Origin: Thermohalobaculum sp039030915
GTDB taxonomy: Bacteria; Pseudomonadota; Alphaproteobacteria; Rhodobacterales; Rhodobacteraceae
Length of the DNA: 64,000 nucleotides
NCBI GenBank assembly: GCA_039030915.1
Contig: JBCCDG010000004.1
Coordinates: 1-64,000, forward strand
Direction of reading: 5' to 3'
Shown here: positions 33,277-41,375 of the stretch, in pieces
Layout: every line of letters begins with the position of its first letter
How positions within the stretch are numbered: position 1 is the stretch's first letter
Position numbers and translations under genes: made by a program
The notes under the pieces: generated by a model
Told to the model about the DNA's origin: nothing
Database searches by the model: none
Seen by the model: only the letters and a program-made list of their open reading frames with translations

Positions 33277-35775
33277 ATGCGCAAGCAGGCACGAGCGGTT
33301 GTCGTTGGCGGGGGCGCCGTGGGGTGCTCCATCGCCTACCATCTGGCGAAGGCGGGCTGGACCGACACGCTGCTGCTGGAGCGCGACGAGCTCACGGCAG
33401 GGAGCACCTGGCACGCGGCGGGTCTCCTCCCCTATTTCAACATGAGCTACGCGACGAGCCACATCCACGACTACTCCATCAAGTTCTACAAGACGTTGGA
33501 GGAGGAGACGGGGCTCAACGCAGGCTTCTCGGTCGTCGGGAACCTGCGCATGGCGCAGAGCCGCGAGCGGCTCGACGAATACATGCTCTACGCCACCACG
33601 GCCGAGAGCATCGGTATCCCCTACGAGTGGCTGAGCCCGAACGAGATCAAGGACCGCTATCCTCTGGTGCACACCGCGGACCTGGTAGGCGCAATCTACC
33701 ATCCGACGGACGGCTACATTAACCCCGCCGACGTCACGCAGGCGATGGCCAAGGGCGCCCGCCAGCGCGGCGTCGAGATCGTGCGCAAGGCCCAGGTCAA
33801 CGCCTTCCGGCGCCAGAACGGCCACTGGATCGTCGAAGGCCACACGATGCACGAGAAGGGCGGCAACCTCGTCATGAACGGCGAGGCGTTCGAGATCGAG
33901 GCCGAGGTGGTGATCACCGCCACAGGCAACCACGCGCAGCGCACGGCCGCCATGGTGGGTTGCTACATTCCTGCCATCCCCGTCGAGCATCAGTACATCG
34001 TGACGGAGCCCGACCCCGCTCTGGTCCAATGGCGCTCCACCAACGGTGAGCACCCCGTGCTGCGCGACGCGGATGCGAAGTGGTATGTGCGTGAGGAGCG
34101 CGGCGGCTGGATCCTCGGGCCCTATGAGCGCAACGCACCAGCCTGGGCCGTCCATGGCGTGCCCGAAAACTTCCGGGCGGACCTTCTGCCTCTCGATCTG
34201 GACCGCATCGAGGAGGAGTACACCTCCTTCATCCACCGCATCCCGTCGTCGGAGGAGGTCGGTCTCAAGGACGATTTCAACGGCCCGATCTGCTACACGC
34301 CGGACGGCAATCCCCTGGTCGGCCCCGCGCCGGGCGTCGACAACTTCTATTTCGCGGAAGGCTTCAGCTTTGGGATCACCGCGGCGGGCGGCACCGGCCA
34401 CTACCTCGCCCAGATGATCACCGAGGGCGAGGCCGAGATCGACATGTACAGCCTCGATCCCCGCCGCTTCGGGCGCTGGATCAACCGCGAATACGCCGCG
34501 CGCAAGAACGAGGAGGCCTACGAGCACGTCTACATCCTCCACCACCCGGACGAGGAACGCCCCGCCTGCCGCCCGCTGCGCACAGCGCCTTCCTACGATC
34601 GTCTGAAGGCCGAGGGCGCCCAGTTCGGCTGCGTCAACGGCTGGGAGCGGCCAAACTATTTCGGCCCGAAGGACGCGCCCGAGGACTTCGATCACGACGC
34701 CCGCAGCTTCCGTCGCGGCGGCTGGTGGCAGTATGCCGAAGCCGAGGCGCGCGCCGTGCGCGAGGGCGTCGGCATGTTCGACGCCACGGCCTTTACCAAG
34801 CACACCGTGAAGGGCCCCGGTGCGACCGCCTTCCTCGACTGGCTGACCTGCAACAAGCTGCCGAAGACGGGGCGGATCAACCTCACCTACGCCCTCACCG
34901 GCGCGGGCACCGTCCGCACGGAATTCACGATCGTGCGGCTTGCGGAGGACGAGTATTACCTCGTCAGCGCCGGCGCCGCGCAGGCCTATGACAGCGACTA
35001 CCTCTTCAAGATGGCCGAGAAGAAGCGCGGCGAGCTCGGCTGGATCGAGGTACAGGACGTGACGACCCAGTGGGGCGTCTTCGCCATCGCGGGTCCCAAG
35101 AGCCGTGAGCTCCTCCGCCCCCTCGTAGGCGACGCGGACCCGGCCAGCGCACTCTCCAACAAGCGCTTCCCCTGGCTCTCGATGAGGAAGCTCGACCTTG
35201 GGATGGTTCCCACCATGGCCATCCGCGTCGCCTATACGGGCGAACTCGGCTGGGAGATCCATCATCCGATGGAGATGCAGAACCACCTCTTCGACCGGCT
35301 GATGGCCGAGGGCGAGAAGGTGGGCCTCAAGCTCTGCGGCGCCCGGGCGCAGAACTGGCTCCGCCAGGAAAAGTCCTACCGCGCCTTCGGCTCCGATCTC
35401 GGCCGGGACGCGACGCCGCTCGAGGCCGACCTCACGCGGTTCGTCGACCAATCGAAGGATTTCAAGGGCAAGGAGGCGATGAACGCGACCGGCATCCGCG
35501 CGAAATGCGTCACTCTCCTGATCGACGGGCCGGCCGACGCCGACCCCTGGGGCCGCGAGGCGCTCTTTGCCGGCAATCGCAAGGTCGGCCGCCTCACCTC
35601 CGGCGGCTGGTCGGTCGCGGCAGGCAAGCAGATCGGCATCGGCTATGTCGACCCTGCGCTGGCCGAGCCCGGCCAGAAGCTCGATTGCCTCATGTTCCGC
35701 GAGCGCTACGCCGCGGAGGTCGTCGCCGAGAGCCCCTACGATCCGGCGAACGCGAAGATCCGCGTCGACGGCTAG
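33277..35775 (+). CDS. Dimethylglycine/sarcosine dehydrogenase-like flavoprotein (DAO + GcvT domains)
   Basis: An 832-residue two-domain enzyme. The N-terminal DAO domain has the FAD site VVVGGGAVGCSIAYHLAKAG and His46 in GSTWHAAGL, where the family attaches FAD covalently. The C-terminal half (about residue 430 on) is a GcvT-like tetrahydrofolate domain (RVAYTGELGWEIHHP, RQEKSYRAFGSDLGRDATPLEA). Such enzymes demethylate dimethylglycine or sarcosine, make methylene-THF, and give electrons to ETF. The substrate is not fixed by sequence. It is a standalone gene after a terminator. Confidence 0.9.
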   Translation: MRKQARAVVVGGGAVGCSIAYHLAKAGWTDTLLLERDELTAGSTWHAAGLLPYFNMSYATSHIHDYSIKFYKTLEEETGLNAGFSVVGNLRMAQSRERLDEYMLYATTAESIGIPYEWLSPNEIKDRYPLVHTADLVGAIYHPTDGYINPADVTQAMAKGARQRGVEIVRKAQVNAFRRQNGHWIVEGHTMHEKGGNLVMNGEAFEIEAEVVITATGNHAQRTAAMVGCYIPAIPVEHQYIVTEPDPALVQWRSTNGEHPVLRDADAKWYVREERGGWILGPYERNAPAWAVHGVPENFRADLLPLDLDRIEEEYTSFIHRIPSSEEVGLKDDFNGPICYTPDGNPLVGPAPGVDNFYFAEGFSFGITAAGGTGHYLAQMITEGEAEIDMYSLDPRRFGRWINREYAARKNEEAYEHVYILHHPDEERPACRPLRTAPSYDRLKAEGAQFGCVNGWERPNYFGPKDAPEDFDHDARSFRRGGWWQYAEAEARAVREGVGMFDATAFTKHTVKGPGATAFLDWLTCNKLPKTGRINLTYALTGAGTVRTEFTIVRLAEDEYYLVSAGAAQAYDSDYLFKMAEKKRGELGWIEVQDVTTQWGVFAIAGPKSRELLRPLVGDADPASALSNKRFPWLSMRKLDLGMVPTMAIRVAYTGELGWEIHHPMEMQNHLFDRLMAEGEKVGLKLCGARAQNWLRQEKSYRAFGSDLGRDATPLEADLTRFVDQSKDFKGKEAMNATGIRAKCVTLLIDGPADADPWGREALFAGNRKVGRLTSGGWSVAAGKQIGIGYVDPALAEPGQKLDCLMFRERYAAEVVAESPYDPANAKIRVDG

Positions 35776-36177
35776 ACACAAGGTCGCGGAGAATCGCGGC
35801 GAATCGTTCCGCGGTGGCGTGAAGGAGCAGGCTGTGGACAACGTCCGCTACGCGGGCGCCGGATCTAGCCGCCCCGGCGCGCGTCGCAGCACCACTGCCT
35901 CCCGCGGTGAGACAACGAGGCGCCGCTGGTCCGGGCCCGACGACGAACGGATCGACCACCTGCCCGGGACCCAGGGCACCAAGCCGAAGGCCGCCTCCAA
36001 GGCCGATCCTGCGGGATACTGCCACATCGACATCGGCGACGTGGGCTCTCCGACGCTGCGCGGCCGCGACGGACGGGCAACGGCAGCGCGGGGAGAGGCG
36101 GGACCGATCGACCGGTGCTTGCGCCCCGCCCCCGCCCCCTGCACGGTCGGGGTCGACGAAAGCTGCCGGGGTCCCAG
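35776..36177. other. Gap without a recognised gene
   Basis: About 400 bp between the flavoprotein gene and the YbaY/META gene. Short frames on both strands are Arg/Pro/Ala-rich and look like GC-driven noise. No hairpin with a T-run and no RNA gene was recognised. Confidence 0.5.
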
Positions 36178-36915
36178 ATGCGCGCGCTCTTCCTCTTCGT
36201 CCTCCTCACGCTCCTCGCCGCCAGCCCGGCGCGCGCCCAGTTCGCGGTCGTCGAGGGTAGCGTCGACTGGCCCGAGGAGACGCGGCTCACCCGCGATACG
36301 CTGATCGAGGTGAGCATCGCCGATATCGGCCGCGGGCCCCTCGGCGCGCGGGAACTCGCGCGCCAGCTCCTCGCTCCCTCGACACGGCCCCTGCCCTTCC
36401 GCCTCGCGGTCGATCCGGCTCTCGCGCCCAAGGGTGGGCAGTACCGCATCACCGCCCGCATGCGCGAGGGACGGAGCACGCTCTACGAAGGCGGCCACGA
36501 GCTTCGCCTCGACCCGGTGCTCGACATCGGCGCACCGGCGATCCGGATGCAGAACCCAGTGCTCGCGGGCCGGCGCGAAGTCTCGCCGTTAGGGCGCCAA
36601 TGGCGGCTGCAGGACTTCACACGGCACGATCTGCCGCCCGTGGCCGTGGTGCTGCTCAAGATCGACGAGGATGGCAGCGTGGACGGCGATACGGGCTGCA
36701 ACCTCTTCACCGCGCGCGCCACTCTCACCGCCGAAACCCTCAGCTTCGCGCCCGCGCGCCTCACCCGCCGCGGCTGTACGCCCGCCCTCGCCGAGACCGA
36801 GCGCCGTTTCCTGAGGCTGCTGCGCGACACCCGCGTCTGGGAGATCCGCGAGCGCACGCTCACGCTCTTCGACGGCTCCGGCCTCGCCCTCGGCAGCTTC
36901 CGCGACGACTTCTGA
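36178..36915 (+). CDS. Exported YbaY-like + META domain protein
   Basis: A 245-residue protein. The signal peptide (RALFLFVLLTLLAASPARAQ) is followed by a YbaY/pilotin-like beta domain (VEGSVDWPEETRLTRDTLIEVSIADI). The C-terminal META/HslJ domain reads GRQWRLQDF, DGDTGCNLFTA and LTRRGCTPALAETERRFLRLL, with two cysteines likely paired. HslJ-type proteins are linked to heat-shock and envelope robustness. The role here is unknown. The ATG at 36178 puts the signal peptide first; a longer frame begins at 36115. Confidence 0.85.
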   Translation: MRALFLFVLLTLLAASPARAQFAVVEGSVDWPEETRLTRDTLIEVSIADIGRGPLGARELARQLLAPSTRPLPFRLAVDPALAPKGGQYRITARMREGRSTLYEGGHELRLDPVLDIGAPAIRMQNPVLAGRREVSPLGRQWRLQDFTRHDLPPVAVVLLKIDEDGSVDGDTGCNLFTARATLTAETLSFAPARLTRRGCTPALAETERRFLRLLRDTRVWEIRERTLTLFDGSGLALGSFRDDF

Positions 36916-37514
36916 AGCTTCGTCGCCGCTCTAGATCGCCCCGGCACGATCTGCTCAGGTGGGGCCGCTCGTTCGAAGGCGGCGGCGGATGTCTTCGTGG
37001 CGAGGGCCTGGCGGGGTCGGCGGCGGTTGTGGGTCTGGGCGCGGTGGCCATCTCGGCGTTCGCCCGGGCGGGGCTCTCGACACACTGGCGATGGGCACAG
37101 GCGGCCTTCGGCGACCGGATCGGCCGTTCCGTCATGCCGTTCGGCCGCGGGAGAGGCCTTGGCGCGCCCTTCGTTCGAGCGATGATGGCGAACAAGGGGT
37201 GGTAACCGCCCTCGGCGGCGGTCGCCCCAGGCCATCGTCGTTCAATCCCGTCCTCGATGGCGATACTCATCGCCGCGATCCTCTCCGCAGCCCGAGAAGA
37301 CTTTCACCGGGTCGATACAGCGCCTGCCGACCGCCCGCATGGCCGCCGCCGGGAACAACCCTTCCCGGATATCCCGGTGCGCGATGCAGCAGCGACCACA
37401 AGAAAAGCATCGCGCCGATCAGGCGCGATTCCGCCTGCCTCGATCTCCAGAACGCGAAACGCCCCGGCGCGGACACCGGGGCGTTGCAATGGTCTGAGAG
37501 GGAAGGCCCGGAGG
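36916..37514. other. Gap without a gene, containing the pnp terminator
   Basis: About 600 bp. The right end carries the pnp terminator hairpin. The left part has only overlapping Gly/Arg-rich frames on both strands with no start signals. Both flanking genes end here (convergent), so no promoter is expected. Confidence 0.5.
37458..37485 (-). terminator. pnp terminator hairpin
   Basis: A perfect 10-bp stem (AACGCCCCGG at 37458-37467 with its complement at 37476-37485) and an 8-nt loop, about 30 bp after the pnp stop. On the minus strand it is followed by a short TTTCGCGTT tail. Confidence 0.8.
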
Positions 37515-39650
37515 TCAGCCCTCGGCCTTCTCCTTCTCGATTTCCTTGCCGGTCGCCTGGTCGACGACCTTCATGGAGAGCCGGGTCTTGCCCCGATCGT
37601 CGAAGCCCATGAGCTTGACCTTCACCTCCTGGCCCTCCTTGACGAGGTCCCGGGGGTTGGCGCCGCGCTCGTTGGTCATCTGGGAGATGTGCACCAGGCC
37701 GTCGCGCGCGCCGAAATAGTTAACGAAGGCGCCAAAATCCATGATCTTCACCACCTTGCCGGTGTAGATCGCGCCCACCTCCGGCTCGGCGACGATGCCG
37801 TTGATCATGGCCTTGGCCTTCTCGATGCAGGCGGCGTCCGGCGAGGCGATCTTGATGATCCCGTCGTCGTTGATGTCGACCTTGGCGCCCGACTCCTCGA
37901 CGATGCCGCGGATGACCTTGCCGCCCGAGCCGATCACTTCCCGGATCTTGTCCGTGTTGATCTGCATGGTCTCAATCCGGGGCGCGTGGACCGAGAACTC
38001 CTGGCGCCCGGCAGTGAGGGCCTTGGACATCTCGCCGAGGATGCGCAACCGCCCGTCCTTCGCCTGAGCGAGCGCCTGCTTCATGATGTCGGGCGTGATG
38101 CCCGCCACCTTGATGTCCATCTGCAGCGAGGTGATGCCCGTCTCGGTGCCGGCCACCTTGAAGTCCATGTCTCCGAGATGGTCCTCATCGCCGAGGATGT
38201 CGGTCAGCACCGCGAACTGCCCGTCGTCCTCCAGGATCAGGCCCATGGCCACACCCGCGACCGGCGCCTTCAGCGGCACGCCCGCATCCATCATCGAGAG
38301 CGACCCGCCGCAGACGGAGGCCATCGACGAGGAGCCATTCGACTCCGTGATCTCCGAGACGAGGCGGATCGTGTAGGGAAAGTCCGTCGCCGCCGGCAGC
38401 ACGGCCTGCAAGGCGCGCCAGGCAAGCTTGCCGTGGCCCACTTCGCGCCGTCCCGGCGGGCCCATGCGCCCGGCCTCACCCACCGAATAGGGCGGGAAAT
38501 TGTAGTGCAGCAGGAACTTCTCGCGCCAGTCGCCTTCGAGGCTGTCGATGATCTGCTCGTCGTCGCCGGTGCCGAGCGTGGTCACGACCAGGCCCTGCGT
38601 CTCGCCGCGCGTGAAGAGAGCCGAGCCATGCGTCCGCGGCAGTACGCCCACCTCGCTGACGATCGGGCGCACAGTGGTGAGGTCACGCCCGTCAATCCGC
38701 TTGCCGGTCTTGATCACGTCGCCGCGCAGGACCGCGCTCTCGAGCTTCTTGAAGCAGCTCTTGAGGCCCTTGTCCTCGAGCTCCTCCTCCGTGAGCCCTT
38801 CCTTCACCGCCTCGCGCGCCGCGGCGATGGCGTCCTGGCGCTCGAGCTTGTCGGTGATGGCGAAGGCGGCACGCATCTTCTCCTCGCCGAGGCTCCTGAC
38901 CTTCTCGTAGAGCGCCGAGTTGTCGGGCGGCTGGAAGTCGAACGGCTCCTTCGCGGCATCTTCCGCGAGCGCGATGATCGCGTCGATGACCGGCTGCATC
39001 GCCTCATGGCCGAAGGTGACGGCGCCCAGCATCTCCTCTTCGGAAAGCTCGTAGGCTTCCGACTCGACCATCATCACCGCGTCCTTGGTGCCGGCGACAA
39101 TGAGGTTGAGGCGCTGGTCCGGGTTCTCGTTCAGCTTCTGCATGTCGTCGACAGCCGGATTCAGCACGTAGTTCCCGTCCACAAAGCCCACGCGCGCCGC
39201 GCCGATGGGCCCCAGGAACGGCGCCCCTGAAAGGGTCAGCGAAGCCGAGGCCGCAATCAGGCCGAGGATGTCGGGGTCGTTTTCGAGGTCGTGGCTCAGC
39301 ACGGTCACGATGACCTGCGTCTCGTTCTTGAAGCCGTCCACGAAGAGCGGACGGATCGGCCGGTCGATCAGACGGGAGGTCAGGACCTCCTTCTCCGTCG
39401 GCTTGGCCTCGCGCTTGAAGAAGCCGCCCGGGATCTTGCCGGCGGCGTAGTACCGCTCCTGATAGTGGACGGTGAGCGGGAAGAAATCGAGGCCCTCCTT
39501 GGGCTTTCTCTCGAAGACCGTGGTGGCGAGCACCGTGGTCTCGCCGATGGTGGCGAGCACCGCGCCATCGGCCTGGCGCGCCATGCGCCCGGTCTCGAGC
39601 GTGAGCGTCTGACCGCCCCACTCGATCTCTTTCTTGACGATATCGAACAT
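37515..39650 (-). CDS. pnp: Polynucleotide phosphorylase (PNPase)
   Basis: A 711-residue enzyme. It has two RNase PH domains (ETGRMARQADGAVLATIGETTVLATTV; GREVGHGKLAWRALQAVLP) and an all-helical linker. The KH domain (VIGSGGKVIRGIVEESGAKVDI) and S1 domain (GAIYTGKVVKIMDFGAFVNYFGARDGLVHISQM) lie at the C-terminus. It degrades RNA 3' to 5' phosphorolytically and is the core of the degradosome. The ATG at 39650 has AAGGA upstream. It follows rpsO, with an intervening terminator and leader hairpin. Confidence 0.98.
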   Translation of the reverse strand: MFDIVKKEIEWGGQTLTLETGRMARQADGAVLATIGETTVLATTVFERKPKEGLDFFPLTVHYQERYYAAGKIPGGFFKREAKPTEKEVLTSRLIDRPIRPLFVDGFKNETQVIVTVLSHDLENDPDILGLIAASASLTLSGAPFLGPIGAARVGFVDGNYVLNPAVDDMQKLNENPDQRLNLIVAGTKDAVMMVESEAYELSEEEMLGAVTFGHEAMQPVIDAIIALAEDAAKEPFDFQPPDNSALYEKVRSLGEEKMRAAFAITDKLERQDAIAAAREAVKEGLTEEELEDKGLKSCFKKLESAVLRGDVIKTGKRIDGRDLTTVRPIVSEVGVLPRTHGSALFTRGETQGLVVTTLGTGDDEQIIDSLEGDWREKFLLHYNFPPYSVGEAGRMGPPGRREVGHGKLAWRALQAVLPAATDFPYTIRLVSEITESNGSSSMASVCGGSLSMMDAGVPLKAPVAGVAMGLILEDDGQFAVLTDILGDEDHLGDMDFKVAGTETGITSLQMDIKVAGITPDIMKQALAQAKDGRLRILGEMSKALTAGRQEFSVHAPRIETMQINTDKIREVIGSGGKVIRGIVEESGAKVDINDDGIIKIASPDAACIEKAKAMINGIVAEPEVGAIYTGKVVKIMDFGAFVNYFGARDGLVHISQMTNERGANPRDLVKEGQEVKVKLMGFDDRGKTRLSMKVVDQATGKEIEKEKAEG

Positions 39651-39724
39651 GGTCGTTCCTTGATCTGGCCCGGGCCTCCCCCTGGAGGCGGAACCTTGCG
39701 TCGACGGCCGGCCGGGCCGGTCGC

Positions 39725-39765
39725 GGCCCCCCGGTTTCAGCCTTCCCGCGATCGGCCGGGGGGCC
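39725..39765 (-). promoter_or_regulatory. pnp leader stem-loop
   Basis: GGCCCCCCGG (39725-39734) pairs perfectly with 39756-39765 across a 21-nt loop, within the 5' leader of pnp and downstream of the rpsO terminator. In E. coli a leader stem cut by RNase III drives PNPase autoregulation. The position here suggests the same, but sequence alone cannot show it. Confidence 0.5.
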
Positions 39766-39826
39766 GGGCCGGGCGGGTCGCGGGCGGGCCCTGTCGCGCG
39801 CACCGTCCGCTCGTCAGCATGAACAA

Positions 39827-39861
39827 GACGCGGCGCGGAGGCAGACCCCCCGCGCCGCGTC
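39827..39861 (-). terminator. rpsO terminator / attenuator before pnp
   Basis: A perfect 12-bp stem (39827-39838 with 39850-39861) and 11-nt loop, followed on the minus strand by TTGTT. It lies 18 bp after the rpsO stop, matching the known arrangement in which partial read-through feeds pnp. Confidence 0.88.
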
Positions 39862-39878
39862 GTATCTTCAGTCGGGCA

Positions 39879-40148
39879 TCAGCGCCGAATGCCGAGGCGC
39901 TTGATCAGACCCTGATAGCGCTCCACGTCCTTTGCCTTCACATAGTCGAGCAGCTTGCGGCGCTGGCTGACCATCTTGAGGAGGCCACGGCGGGAGTGGT
40001 TGTCCTTCTTGTGGGTCTTGAAGTGCTCGGTAAGTGTCGTGATCCGATCCGTCAGGATCGCGACCTGCACCTCGGGCGAGCCGGTGTCGCCTTCCTTGGC
40101 ACCATATTCCTTGATGAGCGCTTCCTTGCGCTCGGGCGTGATCGACAT
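39879..40148 (-). CDS. rpsO: 30S ribosomal protein S15
   Basis: An 89-residue ribosomal protein with the S15 signature (TGSPEVQVAILTDRITTLTEHF, KDNHSRRGLLKMVSQRRKLLDYV, GLIKRLGIRR). It binds 16S rRNA helices 20-22 as a primary assembly protein. It sits in the conserved truB-rpsO-pnp order, 46 bp after truB. Confidence 0.99.
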   Translation of the reverse strand: MSITPERKEALIKEYGAKEGDTGSPEVQVAILTDRITTLTEHFKTHKKDNHSRRGLLKMVSQRRKLLDYVKAKDVERYQGLIKRLGIRR

Positions 40149-40194
40149 CGGGTTTCCTTTCGGTCGGGGGCCGCACCTCGGCGGTTGCCCGAAT

Positions 40195-41130
40195 TCAGAG
40201 GTTGAAGACCCGGCCCGGTCGGAACTGAAGGCCCGTCCGGGTGCCGATGGCGACGGGCAGAACCTCGCCCGCCCGTTCCTCGGCCGCCCAGCCGGTCGCG
40301 CCCTCGGCCCAGTCCGGCGGAAAATCCGCCGGCTCGAGCACCATGCCGCGCCGCAGCCGGTCCGCTTCCTCCCCCGAGACGGCCAGAGCCGGGATGTCGT
40401 CCAGCCCGGTCGCCACCGGCAGGAGGTGCGCAGACGCGGCCTCTTGCCCGATTTTCTCCCCCGGCGCAAACGAAAACGCGCGCTTCAGCGTCATGGTCCC
40501 GCTCGCCAGCCGGCGAAGCGCGGAGACATGGGCACCGCAGCCGAGCACCCGGCCGAGATCGCGGGCGATCGAGCGCACATAGCCCCCCTTGCCGCAGATC
40601 ATCTCCAGCACCGCGTGATCGGGATCGGGCCTTTCGAGGAGCACCAGGCGCTCCACCGTGAGCGGCCGCGCCCGGAGCTCGGGCAGGGCCTCGGGATCGT
40701 CGAGCGCCGCACGGGCGAGGTCGTAAGCCCGCGTCCCGTCGATCTTGACAGCCGAAAAGGCGGGCGGCACCTGCATGATCGCACCCGTGAAGGCCGGCAG
40801 CGCGGCGCGGATCTCGTCGTCCGAGGGACGTGCCGCACTCTCCGCAAGAACCGCGCCCTCGGCGTCGTCCGTCGTGGTCGCCTGCCCCAGTCGCACGCCG
40901 AAGCGGTACGTTTTCGCCCCTTCCTGCACCAGCGGGATGGTCTTCGTAGCCTCGCCGAAGGCAATCGCCAGAAGGCCCGAGGCCAGCGGATCCAGCGTGC
41001 CCGCATGCCCCGCCTTCTTCGCATCGAGCGCCCGACGGCACATGTTCACGACATCCGATGAGGTTGGCCCCACCGGCTTGTCCACGATCAGCCAGCCATG
41101 CACGTCCCGCCCGCGCTTGCGCCGCGCCAT
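40195..41130 (-). CDS. truB: TruB: tRNA pseudouridine-55 synthase
   Basis: A 311-residue enzyme. The catalytic Asp motif is HAGTLDPLASGLLAIAFGEATK, preceded by GWLIVDKPVGPTSSDVV. A second conserved block is VEMICGKGGYVRSIARDLGR-like (EMICGKGGYVRSIARDLGRV). It makes the universal pseudouridine 55 in the T-loop of tRNAs. It heads the truB-rpsO-pnp unit here; rbfA and infB are not seen within the window. Confidence 0.98.
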   Translation of the reverse strand: MARRKRGRDVHGWLIVDKPVGPTSSDVVNMCRRALDAKKAGHAGTLDPLASGLLAIAFGEATKTIPLVQEGAKTYRFGVRLGQATTTDDAEGAVLAESAARPSDDEIRAALPAFTGAIMQVPPAFSAVKIDGTRAYDLARAALDDPEALPELRARPLTVERLVLLERPDPDHAVLEMICGKGGYVRSIARDLGRVLGCGAHVSALRRLASGTMTLKRAFSFAPGEKIGQEAASAHLLPVATGLDDIPALAVSGEEADRLRRGMVLEPADFPPDWAEGATGWAAEERAGEVLPVAIGTRTGLQFRPGRVFNL

Positions 41131-41375
41131 CGAAGCCTCCCACCGTCAGCGGGTCGCCCGGTAGCCCTGCGGGCTAGGTCAGGTCAAGGATGGCGAACGG
41201 CGCCGCAGGCGCACCTGCCGACTGCTCGGCATGACGCCCGCTCGGACGGCGCGTCCAGCGCCCCGCCTTGGAACCGTGTATCGTGCCGCCGATTTCGGCT
41301 CCGACGCCGCCGGATGGCGGCGGCGGAGCGCAAGATGCGTCGCGCCAGCGACACCGCTTGGCTGAAGAGGCCGCC

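Noticed and set aside
33256..35841. An 861-codon minus-strand open frame opposite the dimethylglycine-dehydrogenase-like gene
   Set aside because: Composition is that of a reversed GC-rich coding strand, with no recognisable motif and no start signal. The plus-strand gene has clear FAD and GcvT motifs.
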